A program made the position numbers and the translations under genes. This document shows positions 26,803 to 36,414 of a stretch of 41,111 nucleotides of DNA, in pieces (the stretch's first letter is position 1; each line of letters starts with the position of its first letter). This DNA comes from Candidatus Methanophagaceae archaeon GoMg1 (lineage in GTDB: Archaea > Halobacteriota > Syntropharchaeia > Alkanophagales > Methanospirareceae), in assembly GCA_013180605.1 (NCBI GenBank), contig QBUL01000182.1, positions 1 through 41,111 on the forward strand, in the 5' to 3' direction. The notes under the pieces were generated by a model. The model was not told the origin of the DNA. It worked only from the letters and a program-made list of their open reading frames with translations, and ran no database searches.

Positions 26803-28440
26803 CTAAAAGTGCATCCCTGTTTCTTCCTCTGGCATCTCGCCAAACCCAGATGTCAATATCTCCTCTGCTCTTCGCTCCACAAACTTGTCAAAACCCTCTT
26901 TCAGATGCCGCATATTTACTCCTATCTCCTCTATGCGTTTATACCGCTTCTGCAAGTCCTTCGTCTTGTCCCCCGCATCTAATATCGCTGCGATTCCCTC
27001 CTTATCCCACATTCTTCGCATATCCTCGTTGCTGATAACTCCTTTTTTCAACATCAGCAATGTCCTCTCCTCCAATGCCTTATCCCTTGCATAATTGAAT
27101 ATCTGCGATATAAACCGCCCTGTTATCGTATCCGCCCTCTTTATCCTCCCTATTTGTGTCTCAACATACTTATCACTGTACATATAGCCGACAATCTCTT
27201 TCACCAGATGCAACCTCGCTTCTTCTTCTCCTCCCACTTCCTTTATCAAGTAGTGGTCAACAGGAATCTTTTTAGCATATAGGGCGGCAATAGAAGACAC
27301 CGCTTCCTTATCAGGCTTTGGAACCTCAATTATCTTGTCAAATCTCGCCCTGAATGCTGAATCTATAAGATACAACCTGTTTGTCGCTCCTATCACCGTA
27401 AGGTGTGGGTGCAGAGCATTGAATCCTTCTAAGAGGTCAAGTAGCTGCCCGGTAACTCTCTCCGGCGCTCCCGAAGAGCCCGTGTACATCCCTCTTTCCT
27501 GTGCTAACGCATCTATCTCATCAAAGAAAATCACACCATAGTCATTTTCCCCTTCCTCTAATTTCGCGTTCGCCGCCTCGAACACCATTCGCACATTGCG
27601 CTCTGATTCACCGAGCCACATACTGAAAAGTTCTCCTGCCCCTATCTTTACAAATTCACAGTTGGGTAATGCCGATGCCAACGCCTTTGCACACATCGTT
27701 TTCCCGCAGCCCGGCGGACCGTACATTAATATTCTTCGTGAGCATTCGCCATATTTTGTATAATCATCGGGGTTCACCATCGGAAGAACAATACTCTTTA
27801 TTAATTCCTGCTTTATCTCCTTTAAACCACCAATGGCATTAAAACTCACCCCAGGATTCTTTGTGACTTCATAGCGGGATATTGCCTTTGCCTTGTAACT
27901 CTTCTTTATGTCATACGTGCCGGGGAGAAGCCCCACCTTCATCCCCTCTTTTAGCATTTCCGTTTCATCTTTTCTCAGCCTTTTATATATTCTACCACGT
28001 CCTTTCCCGGTTGATATTTCTCCAACCCATCCCTCGTCGTCCTGCATCAACTCTTCTATCTCGCCCACTTCTAAATCCACCATTCTGTCGTATACCTTCG
28101 TGATGCCTATGGTAAATCCACTGGGGTTGTTCCTGTCCGGGATACGCCCTACAAATACAAATTTACCCGCCTTCAAATCCTTTATCTCCATCTCTGTTAG
28201 CGTTCCATAAGGTAAAGCCTTTAATGCACCATTCAGATTAACAATGGCGCCTTCTTCCGTCTTCTCCACTACAAATCCACAGTCCAGAGGCGGCGACCGT
28301 GATTTAGACACGAGTTTCTCCAAATCCAGTTTATACGCCTCTGTCTCCTCGTATTTCCTCATCAACCGCCGATAGTCGCTCTCTAACCGCTCATACTCGT
28401 ATCTTGGGATATAGTCCCCCTCTATTTCTTCCATCATCAA
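26803..28440 (-). CDS. ARC/Mpa-like proteasome-forming AAA+ ATPase
   Basis: 545 aa; N-terminal coiled coil, OB-like region, GPPGCGKTMCAKALA, VIFFDEIDALAQERG, ARC-type C-terminal block VGYMYSDKYVETQIGR..TITGRFISQIFNYARDKALEE. Confidence 0.9.
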   Translation of the reverse strand: MMMEEIEGDYIPRYEYERLESDYRRLMRKYEETEAYKLDLEKLVSKSRSPPLDCGFVVEKTEEGAIVNLNGALKALPYGTLTEMEIKDLKAGKFVFVGRIPDRNNPSGFTIGITKVYDRMVDLEVGEIEELMQDDEGWVGEISTGKGRGRIYKRLRKDETEMLKEGMKVGLLPGTYDIKKSYKAKAISRYEVTKNPGVSFNAIGGLKEIKQELIKSIVLPMVNPDDYTKYGECSRRILMYGPPGCGKTMCAKALASALPNCEFVKIGAGELFSMWLGESERNVRMVFEAANAKLEEGENDYGVIFFDEIDALAQERGMYTGSSGAPERVTGQLLDLLEGFNALHPHLTVIGATNRLYLIDSAFRARFDKIIEVPKPDKEAVSSIAALYAKKIPVDHYLIKEVGGEEEARLHLVKEIVGYMYSDKYVETQIGRIKRADTITGRFISQIFNYARDKALEERTLLMLKKGVISNEDMRRMWDKEGIAAILDAGDKTKDLQKRYKRIEEIGVNMRHLKEGFDKFVERRAEEILTSGFGEMPEEETGMHF

Positions 28441-28538
28441 CCACCCTTTCCTAATCTAAGAATAACAATGTATTAAATAAAAATGCAACACTTCCTCAGG
28501 ATATTTATATAAATATATTTACAATATATAGAATTACA
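28441..28538. promoter_or_regulatory. Divergent promoter region (ARC-like operon / PhoU-SRP54 operon)
   Basis: 98-bp AT-rich intergenic gap between divergent genes, TATTTATATAAATATATTT. Confidence 0.5.
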
Positions 28539-29606
28539 ATGGTGATGAACGAGGAGAAGAGAAAGGTACAGCTCACAGGCGGTTCTACACTTACCATATC
28601 GCTCCCCGTAAAATGGGCACGAGTAGCGGGGATAAAGCATGGAGACGAACTTTCGTTAATTCAACGTAGTGATAACTCCTTGCTGATAACACCAGAGAAG
28701 AACGAAGAAGAGCGAATAAAATCCGCAGCACTCGAACTCTCCGAGAACGAAAGCTTTGAGGATAACTTCAGATACCTCATCTCTTATTACCTCGTTGGAT
28801 ATGACATTGTAAAGCTTTTATCACCCAAGGGTTTCGAGGCGGAGGAACGGAAGCGGATAAAGGAGGAAGTAAGGAAGAGGCTGATAGGTATGGAGGTTGT
28901 TGGCGAGTCATCAAAGGAGATAATACTGCAGAGTTTCTTGAAATACGAGGATTTTACGCTACGCGATGCGATACGGAGCATGTCCGAGATAATAGTGTCA
29001 ATGCACGGAGATGCGATTTCAGCACTTGAAAAAGGTGACCTGAACCTAGCGGAGGATGTTACGGAGCGTGATAATGAGATAGACCGATTTTATTTGCTTA
29101 TTGTGAGACAGCTAAAGGCTGCGATGAGCGACCCCGAGCTTGCAAACAAGATAGGCGTGGGCAGACAGCGTGATAGCCTGGGATACCGGATAATAGTAAA
29201 GAGTATGGAGAGGATAGGCGACCACGTGGAGAATATAGCGAAGAATGTAATGTTAATGAATCAAACAAGCGCGGTGCTGGAGCCCGAAGCGGCATTGAGA
29301 GTCGCAACGTTGAAGCGTATAAAAGAAATCGGCTTTCGCACCGAAAACATATTCACCGAGACGCTGGCTTCCTTGTCGGATATGGATATGAAGGAGGCGA
29401 ATGAAATGATACGGAATGCAAATACGCTGGCTGACGAGTTGGAGGAACTAAATGAGCGAATATTAGCAGAAGAGCTGAGTATTACCGACAAAGTACATAT
29501 TCTTTCTATTCTGGAGAGTCTGGGAAGAATAGCGAAATATTGTGGAGATATAGCAGAGGTAACGATAAATATGGGGACGAGGATAGCGGGGGAGCTGGAA
29601 TTTTAA
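28539..29606 (+). CDS. PhoU family protein with N-terminal AbrB/SpoVT-like domain
   Basis: 355 aa; RKVQLTGGSTLTISLPVKWARVAGIKHGDEL; duplicated PhoU helices SMERIGDHVENIAKNV, SLGRIAKYCGDIAEVTIN. Confidence 0.9.
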   Translation: MVMNEEKRKVQLTGGSTLTISLPVKWARVAGIKHGDELSLIQRSDNSLLITPEKNEEERIKSAALELSENESFEDNFRYLISYYLVGYDIVKLLSPKGFEAEERKRIKEEVRKRLIGMEVVGESSKEIILQSFLKYEDFTLRDAIRSMSEIIVSMHGDAISALEKGDLNLAEDVTERDNEIDRFYLLIVRQLKAAMSDPELANKIGVGRQRDSLGYRIIVKSMERIGDHVENIAKNVMLMNQTSAVLEPEAALRVATLKRIKEIGFRTENIFTETLASLSDMDMKEANEMIRNANTLADELEELNERILAEELSITDKVHILSILESLGRIAKYCGDIAEVTINMGTRIAGELEF

Positions 29607-29609
29607 GAA

Positions 29610-30980
29610 ATGTTAGATAAGTTAAGCAGCTCGCTGAAGGAAACGATTCGGAAGATAGCGAAGGCGAAGCGGATAGACAAACAAACAGTGGACGAGCTTG
29701 TGCGGGACATACAGCGGGCGTTGATACAGGCGGATGTAAAGATTTCACTGGTAAAGGAGATTTCGGGTCGCATACGCGAGCGCAGTTTGAAGGAGAAGTT
29801 AGTGCTGAATCCGAGGGAACATGTGATAAAGGTAGTGTACGAGGAGTTGATAAACATCATAGGAAGGAGTGTGGAGGTTCCTTTAACGGCGCAGAGAATA
29901 ATGATGGTGGGTCTGCATGGCACGGGAAAAACGTCTTCATGTGCGAAACTTGCGAGATATTATCAAAAGAAGGGTTTAAAACCTGCGGTTATCTGCGCTG
30001 ACGTTTATAGGCCTGCCGCAGCGGAACAGTTGAGGCAGCTATGCGAAAAGATAGGCGTTCCTTTTTACGACGGTGCGAATCTACCTGAACGAGAAAAAGG
30101 GGTGATGGGCATCGTGAGTGCCGGCGTGAAAGAATTTGAGAAGTATGACGTCAAGATAATAGACACTGCAGGGAGGCATGCACTGGAAAAAGACATGATA
30201 AAGGAGATAGAGGATATAAAGAGGGCAATAAATCCAGAACAGCGGTTTCTTATTCTTGATGCGAGCATAGGGCAGCAGGCGTCGGTACAGGCACACGCAT
30301 TTGACGATGCGATTGGAATTACGGGCATAATCATAACCAAAATGGATGGAACGGCGAAGGGCGGTGGTGCGCTTTCTGCAGTCGCGGAAACGAATTCCGG
30401 AGTGGCTTTTATAGGCACAGGAGAAAAGACAGACGATTTTGAGCGATTTGAATCCGATGGGTTCATCTCACGGTTGCTCGGAATGGGCGACATAAAGGCA
30501 CTGATAGAGACTGCGGAGGAGAGTTTAAAGCCGGAGGATGTGGATGCTGACTTCATGAAGGGGAAATTCACGTTAAAGGATCTGTATAAGCAGTTAGAAG
30601 CGATGAAGAAGATGGGACCATTGAAGAAATTAATGGAGATGTTGCCTTTAGGCGGGCTTGGGCTTGATATAAATTTGGATGATACGATGTATCAGGTTAC
30701 TGAGGATAAACTGAAGAGATACAAAGTGATGATGGATTCGATGACTGAGGAGGAGCTGACCGAGCCGAAAATAATAGATGGGTCGAGGACGAAAAGAATA
30801 GCACGGGGTTCTGGAACGATAACTGCGGAGGTGAACGAACTGATAAAGTACCACCGAATGATGCAAAAGATGATGAAAAGTCTGACTTCTGGAAGAGGAG
30901 GCGGGAAAATACCGGGGATGAAAGGGATGAAAATGTCGATGCCGGTGGGTAAGATGATGAAGAAGATGAAGAGACCGTGA
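29610..30980 (+). CDS. srp54: Signal recognition particle protein SRP54
   Basis: 456 aa; GLHGTGKTSSCAKLA, DTAGRH, TKMDGTAKGGGALS, methionine-rich M domain. Confidence 0.97.
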   Translation: MLDKLSSSLKETIRKIAKAKRIDKQTVDELVRDIQRALIQADVKISLVKEISGRIRERSLKEKLVLNPREHVIKVVYEELINIIGRSVEVPLTAQRIMMVGLHGTGKTSSCAKLARYYQKKGLKPAVICADVYRPAAAEQLRQLCEKIGVPFYDGANLPEREKGVMGIVSAGVKEFEKYDVKIIDTAGRHALEKDMIKEIEDIKRAINPEQRFLILDASIGQQASVQAHAFDDAIGITGIIITKMDGTAKGGGALSAVAETNSGVAFIGTGEKTDDFERFESDGFISRLLGMGDIKALIETAEESLKPEDVDADFMKGKFTLKDLYKQLEAMKKMGPLKKLMEMLPLGGLGLDINLDDTMYQVTEDKLKRYKVMMDSMTEEELTEPKIIDGSRTKRIARGSGTITAEVNELIKYHRMMQKMMKSLTSGRGGGKIPGMKGMKMSMPVGKMMKKMKRP

Positions 30981-31129
30981 CAAGGAAAATAAATTATCTA
31001 TACTTTTATGATTTAACGAGACAATAAAACCAAAAAGTTTTTTATTTATATAGCCCTTACATAACTTTGTGGGGAACATAGAAGGGAGGGCGAGAAGTTG
31101 GTTGGAAAATCAGCGACGTGCGGGTAAAA

Positions 31130-32243
31130 CATGAAGACACGGGGGTCAAAGAATTATGTCTATCATTCAAAATACCTCGGAAGACTCGACAAAGAAAGGG
31201 GATTTATTCCAAAGGGGCAAAATAAGCATGAGCATAAGTATATCGCGGGTCTGCGAAATATTACCGAGTAAGGTAATTCGATGCTGCTACAGGTTAAACC
31301 TGATATAAATCAAGGACATTTTTGATTGTAAATCTCATTGTCTTTATCTCTTTCAAAAACTATATGTAGCGACTGTCAAGATATTACAGTACCAAGTCTT
31401 CTCCTTTTTGCGTTTTAGGGTGGATATGGCCCTTTGTATGGATTTTAACTTGGCAAACAGGCCATATCCTCTGCACCAACAGCTATGCTGTTCATAAAGG
31501 GCTGAGGGAGCTCCCAGATGTAGCAAAGAGAGGCATGATAAGTCCGGTAGCCGCATTGATGTTTTCTGGAACGAAGAGGAAGAAAACTTCAAGCGGATAA
31601 TTTCAAGAGAAATAGGGCTTATCATGCCGGGTAGTTAGTTAATTCAACGGCATGCGTGCAAGTAGTTAGCAGCTCATAAAGGTATATCGATCGCTCCAGT
31701 TTACCGCAAGCGACTGATATACTAAGACTAATTAGTTTATGTGGTTACATGGTGTTAAAATCTAAATAAAAACGCTGTATCACGCGATCAATGAACGTGA
31801 TATCGGCGGAAAAGTTCTCATCCTCGACAGGGTTTTCTTCTCTGAAGGAACCATAAAGTTCCTGGGGGGGGGGTAAGGAGACCTTCTACGTGCTTCCGAC
31901 AAAGAGGAATAGCCATTATTACGACACACGTATCCACTTCACGGAATACTTTTCATACCCCCCGTCGTCGGATTAAGTGCGGAAAATGTAAATGTGACAA
32001 TTTTTACCTGTATCTCTTCGAGGATCAGGACCTCCAACTAGAAGAACAGAAGACCCTGTACAGGGAAAAGGCTGAGCACAAGATAGAAAAGAAAAAATTC
32101 GATGAGGGAATGAAGAAGGCAGGGAAAATTCTTGTTCTCTCGGATATGGATGTCGAGAAGCAGGAGATATATCTGCTATACATGAAACGAGAAGTGATTG
32201 AGAAGATGTTTGACACGTACAAGACCAAAAAGGTGCGGAGTTA
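31130..32243 (+). pseudogene. Decayed DDE transposase (IS4/IS1634-like)
   Basis: Scattered frames: MKTRGSKNYVYHSKYLGRLDKE; KVLILDRVFFSEGTIKFL; ETFYVLPTKRNSHYYDTRIHFTEYFSY; KILVLSDMDVEKQEIYLLYMKREVIEKMFDTYKTKK; G10 run at about 31865. Confidence 0.75.
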
Positions 32244-32317
32244 AGGTTTCTATATAAGCTATTCTATTCTATACAATATTTGATAAAAGACAATAAATAC
32301 GTGAAGAGGTTTTTGAA

Positions 32318-33178
32318 ATGGGAAAAATAGGTGAGGCGGAATCGGGATTGGATTTGCAAAGAAGACCTGCATCTGTTATAGTAGCCGTAATGAAAAGACT
32401 GGACATTCACGAGGCAAAACGAGCAAAGGAAAGTGGTGCAGACATATTAGAGTTGAGAATTGACCTTTTAGAAGCCGAAGAAAAAAGCGTAGCGAAAGTA
32501 AAAGAATTTGTTGCGATGCTAAAAAATTTGCAGTCCTCCGTACAAATGCCGATAATCATAACGAACAGGAAAAAGGAGGAAGGTGGCGCATTTACCGGCA
32601 CAGAAGCCGAAAGAATAGGGATGCTGAGCGACATTCTCGAAACCGCTGCGGAGGAAGAGCTAGTAGACGCAGTGGACATCGAATTCTTTTCGTCCGCAGC
32701 AGGAAAACAGGAGATACTGAAAAAAGCGAAACGCCGTCACATACCTGTTATTTCCTCTTTCCATGATTTTAACGGCATGCCACGCCGCGAAGATATATTG
32801 AGAATCGTCACGAGTATGTATAAAGAAGGAGGCAGCATTGCAAAAATAGCGGTTACGCCGAAGACGGTGAGCGATGCGTTGATGCTGTTAGAACTCACGC
32901 AGAAACTATCAAGTGAAGGGAAATTGGTGGTGACCATCGGAATGGGTCGTGTAGGGCGCCATCTGCGAGTGATAGCACCGTTATATGGGTCGGCATTGGC
33001 TTATGGATTCATAGAAGGGAAGAACGAAAAAGATGAAGGAGTAGCTCCCGGTCAGTTCAGTGTGAAGGAGCTGAGGGGCATGATGAACAAATTCCAGTGG
33101 AATTTTGAGCAGACAACAAACAAGAAAACAGAAAATAAATTGTTGACGCAGATGCTAAGAATCAACAAACACGGTTAA
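32318..33178 (+). CDS. aroD: 3-dehydroquinate dehydratase, type I
   Basis: 286 aa; ADILELRIDLLE, PIIITNRKKEEGG, VISSFHDFNGMP, KIAVTPKTVSD. Confidence 0.94.
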   Translation: MGKIGEAESGLDLQRRPASVIVAVMKRLDIHEAKRAKESGADILELRIDLLEAEEKSVAKVKEFVAMLKNLQSSVQMPIIITNRKKEEGGAFTGTEAERIGMLSDILETAAEEELVDAVDIEFFSSAAGKQEILKKAKRRHIPVISSFHDFNGMPRREDILRIVTSMYKEGGSIAKIAVTPKTVSDALMLLELTQKLSSEGKLVVTIGMGRVGRHLRVIAPLYGSALAYGFIEGKNEKDEGVAPGQFSVKELRGMMNKFQWNFEQTTNKKTENKLLTQMLRINKHG

Positions 33179-33179
33179 A

Positions 33180-33260
33180 CTAAAATAAATAAATCCGCGT
33201 AAATCCGTGTAAATCTGTGTCTCAAATAGAAAGAAGCTATACTTTATATCCAACGAAAAA
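33180..33260. repeat. Family A repeat end
   Basis: CCGCGTAAATCCGTGTAAATCTGTGTCTCAAATAGAAAGAAGCTATACTTTATATCCAA. Confidence 0.6.
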
Positions 33261-33678
33261 CCCTATTTCTAAGTGAATTTATTGATTCTATGCTTTTCAT
33301 TCCCCTGAGTCCTAATATCTTACCTATTTCTTCTCTATACCTCTTCTCTACCTTCACACCCTCACGCTCAAGCAGTGCAACCAATTTTTTGTTGTATCTC
33401 TTTCCCGCTCGGTCGTAGTCAGTTAGTATGGCCACGCAGGTGTGTCTGCGCCTCAGACAATCAACGAACTCAACATGTGAAAACCCGGAGGACGAATACA
33501 TTGCTATTTCCTTTGTAATGCCCATCTCTTTCAACGCTTCTTTATCATGCATACCTTCAACCACAACGGCATCTACTGAATCGTCCATCTCTTGAACCAC
33601 GCTCGCCAGTTCCGTGTACGTTTCATGATCATCCCTTCGTATTGTTCTATCTGATTTGTTGTTCATGTCAATTTCCAC
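33244..33678 (-). CDS. Toprim domain protein (UPF0292-like)
   Basis: 144 aa; DAVVVEGMHDKEALKEMG, AILTDYDRAGKRYNKKL. Confidence 0.85.
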   Translation of the reverse strand: MEIDMNNKSDRTIRRDDHETYTELASVVQEMDDSVDAVVVEGMHDKEALKEMGITKEIAMYSSSGFSHVEFVDCLRRRHTCVAILTDYDRAGKRYNKKLVALLEREGVKVEKRYREEIGKILGLRGMKSIESINSLRNRVFRWI

Positions 33679-33773
33679 ATTCGTACTCCCCTAAAATATT
33701 TTTATCCGATTCGCAACAGGGAGGAGAGGAGTTGTTTATATTTATATAGGGCAAGGCAATAGAAATATTATTA

Positions 33774-34025
33774 GTGGTGGTGGAAGAAATGGGGGAAGTG
33801 AAAATTGAGATTCCCGCAGGATTATTTAAAATGGCTGCGGAAGAACTTGAAAAATCCGAAACGAAGGTGTTACTCAGGGAAGCGGTGGAGGAAAAGCTAA
33901 GAGTATTGTTATTATTCAAGGTGGTTGACAATATATTAAAGAAGAGTAAACTTACAGATGAACAAGCTAAAGAATTGGCAGAAGAATTAGAAGAGAGAGT
34001 CGCTAAAAGGCATGGGCTTATCTGA
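33774..34025 (+). CDS. Antitoxin of a PIN toxin-antitoxin pair
   Basis: 83 aa helical protein directly upstream of a PIN gene. Confidence 0.6.
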   Translation: MVVEEMGEVKIEIPAGLFKMAAEELEKSETKVLLREAVEEKLRVLLLFKVVDNILKKSKLTDEQAKELAEELEERVAKRHGLI

Positions 34026-34037
34026 TGAGGGTTAAGA

Positions 34038-34464
34038 ATGGAACTTGTTATTGATGCCGCTATTTTGTTCTCCTTCTTTAAACCCGAATCTTTTACAAGG
34101 GATTTTGTTAAGTTGTTATACAGTAATGGAGTGAGATTATTTGCCCCTGATTTTTTGTTAGATGAACTCCTATCACTCAAAGAAAGAATCAGCAAATTTT
34201 GTAGGATAGACGAAGAAAGACAATTTTACAACCTCTTTTATACTCCTATGCGAGGTATTAGGTGTTATACCGAAGTCAGAATATGAACGGTTTCTTTCAG
34301 AAGCAAAAAATCTATTACTAGCGCATCCGAAAGATGCTCCATATTTTGCGTTAGCTCTCAAACTTTCCATTCCCATCTGGTCTAACGAAAAGAGATTTAA
34401 GAAACAGTCTAAGGTCAAAGTATTTTCAACACATGAGTTAAAAGAATTATTTTTATTTGGTTGA
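34038..34464 (+). pseudogene. PIN-domain toxin, frameshifted
   Basis: MELVIDAAILFSFFKPESFTRDFVKLLYSNGVRLFAPDFLLDEL.. then, in another frame, SFILLCEVLGVIPKSEYERFLSEAKNLLLAHPKDAPYFALALKLSIPIWSNEKRFKKQSKVKVFSTHELKELFLFG*. Confidence 0.75.
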
Positions 34465-34647
34465 TTATATCCCCAAATTACACCATAAACCTTATGCTCC
34501 ATCGAAATCAATAACCAAGTTCCTTCCGTTCCGTCTTCTGTGTTAATCAGCGTTAATCACGGTCAACGATTTATTTTCTGTTTTCTTGTCCCCGCAGCTA
34601 AGGCGGGAAACAAAAAGTTTTACCAAAGAAGCACTATACGTTATATA

Positions 34648-34815
34648 GGCACTGTCAAATTTTCCAGCGAAATTGCGATATCCGTAAATTTCACCGCAGA
34701 GCATACAGAGAACGCAGAGCCATCAGGAAAGTCAGCAAGGATTGAAACAATCTTAAAACTCTGTGGTCTCGGCGCTCTCCGCGGTGATAAATCACTAAAT
34801 TTTTAGACTATGCCC
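34648..34815 (+). mobile_element. MITE, family B copy 1
   Basis: GGCACTGTC ... GACTATGCCC ends; flanked on both sides by (C)GTTATATA. Confidence 0.8.
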
Positions 34816-34833
34816 GTTATATATAGGTATAGA

Positions 34834-36219
34834 ATGAAAAGAGTAATGACCATTGGAGGTTCCGATTGCAGTGGCGGTGCGGGAATACAGGCAGACATAA
34901 AAACGTTTTCCGCTCTGGGTGTCTATGGTACTTCCGTAATCATTGCCGTTACCGCTCAAAACTCATCCGGCGTGCAGGCGAAACACGAAGTGCCCGTTGA
35001 ACTCGTGGAATCGCAAATACAATCCATTATGAGCGAAGCGAGCGGCAAAGGCATTACAGTGGATTATGCGAAAACCGGTATGCTGTATTCCAGCGCAATG
35101 ATAGAAACGGTTGCGAAACACCTCAAGAGACATAAAATCCCTTTTGTCGTGGACCCCGTGATGAAGGCAGGTTCAGGCGGTATTTTGCTGGCTGATAATG
35201 CGTTAAACACGCTTGTCAAACTTCTTCTGCCTATTTGCGAGGTCGTAACGCCGAATGTTCCCGAAGCCAGCTTTATTTCCGGGTTGGAGATATGGGATAA
35301 GGAAGATGTGAAGGATGCAGCCGTAAAGATACACGAACTGGGCGCTTCTGCAGTAATCATAAAGGGTGGGCATCTCACACATGAAACAGCAGCTGGTAAA
35401 GCAACGGATTTGATATACGATGGAGAGTTCGAGGAACTAAGCGGCGAATACATAAAACCGAAAAAGGGGAAAATAATACACGGAGCGGGATGTTCGTTTT
35501 CCGCAGCTCTTACTGCTGAACTCGCTAAAGGCGAAAATTTGCGACACGCAGCGGCATCTGCAAAAAAGTTCGTGCATGATGCGATAGCCGGGGGCGAAGA
35601 GCTGTCAAATATGATAGTGCTAAATCAGGCACGTGAGTTGCGTAAGAACGCAGACCGGTATTTCGTACTGGAAAACGTGAAGGAAGCGGTCAGGAAACTG
35701 AAGAGCATACCTGATTTTAAACGACTCATTCCTGAAGTTGGAACAAACATAGGCATGGCAATAGAGGGTGCAGAAAGCGAGCGTGACGTTGCCGCCGTGG
35801 CAGGCAGGATACTTCCAATTCACGCAAAAGAAGTAACGCACGCAGAAACAGTGGATTTTGGCGCGAGCAGTCACGTTGCCCGGATGATATTAGCGATGAT
35901 GGCGATGACCGGCGGCAAAAACATAAGAAGCGCCATTAACATAAAGTATTCCGTGCAAATAATAGACGCGTGCAAACGAGCAGGATTAGTGATTTCTTCT
36001 TTTGAACGTGAACACGAGCCGACAGGTGTGAAAACAATGGATTGGGGCGTAAGAGAAGCGATAAGAAACCTTTCCTCAGAAGGGCAGCGGCGGCGGCAAG
36101 TACCTGACGTGATTTACGACCTCGGGGCGGTGGGAAAAGAGCCAATGACGAGAATTTTTGGCGATACCGCACTGGAAGTAGCATCGAAAGTGAACAAAAT
36201 CATGGATGCTCTGGAGTAA
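34834..36219 (+). CDS. thiDN: Bifunctional hydroxymethylpyrimidine phosphate kinase / thiamine-phosphate synthase (ThiD-ThiN)
   Basis: [43 protein letters not shown]-terminal Thi[15 protein letters not shown]; start taken at MKRVMTIGG. Confidence 0.94.
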   Translation: MKRVMTIGGSDCSGGAGIQADIKTFSALGVYGTSVIIAVTAQNSSGVQAKHEVPVELVESQIQSIMSEASGKGITVDYAKTGMLYSSAMIETVAKHLKRHKIPFVVDPVMKAGSGGILLADNALNTLVKLLLPICEVVTPNVPEASFISGLEIWDKEDVKDAAVKIHELGASAVIIKGGHLTHETAAGKATDLIYDGEFEELSGEYIKPKKGKIIHGAGCSFSAALTAELAKGENLRHAAASAKKFVHDAIAGGEELSNMIVLNQARELRKNADRYFVLENVKEAVRKLKSIPDFKRLIPEVGTNIGMAIEGAESERDVAAVAGRILPIHAKEVTHAETVDFGASSHVARMILAMMAMTGGKNIRSAINIKYSVQIIDACKRAGLVISSFEREHEPTGVKTMDWGVREAIRNLSSEGQRRRQVPDVIYDLGAVGKEPMTRIFGDTALEVASKVNKIMDALE

Positions 36220-36232
36220 ACATAGTCATCTG

Positions 36233-36400
36233 GGCACTGTCTAAAAATATAGTGATTTATCCACCGCGGAGAGCGCAGAGTACGCAGAGTTTTAGGACTG
36301 TTTCAATCCTTGCTGACTTTCCTGATGGCTCTGCGTTCTCCGTGTGCTCTGCGGTAAAATTTAAGGATATAGCGATTTCACTAGAAAATTCGACAGTGCC
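36233..36400 (-). mobile_element. MITE, family B copy 2 (inverted relative to copy 1)
   Basis: GGCACTGTC ... GACAGTGCC; perfect 8-bp direct repeat GTCATCTG at 36225-36232 and 36401-36408. Confidence 0.88.
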
Positions 36401-36414
36401 GTCATCTGTGAAAA

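Noticed and set aside
26803-28440. Assignment of the AAA+ protein as ordinary archaeal PAN
   Set aside because: The C-terminal block after the AAA core resembles ARC/Mpa, there is no HbYX tail, and it is linked to pafA/dop.
31000-31130. Possible SRP (7S) RNA gene downstream of srp54
   Set aside because: I could not recognise the conserved SRP RNA S-domain motifs or a long pairing structure by eye.
31353-31625. Minus-strand 90-aa ORF in the IS remnant
   Set aside because: No recognisable family; it lies inside a decayed transposase region on the opposite strand.
36295-36330. GTTTCAATCC / GGATTGAAAC motif resembling a CRISPR repeat end
   Set aside because: It occurs once per family B MITE core (34735, 36300, 40892), with no regularly spaced repeats or spacers.
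34648-36408. Composite transposon carrying thiDN between inverted MITE copies
   Set aside because: Each MITE has its own target-site duplication, so two independent insertions explain it better.
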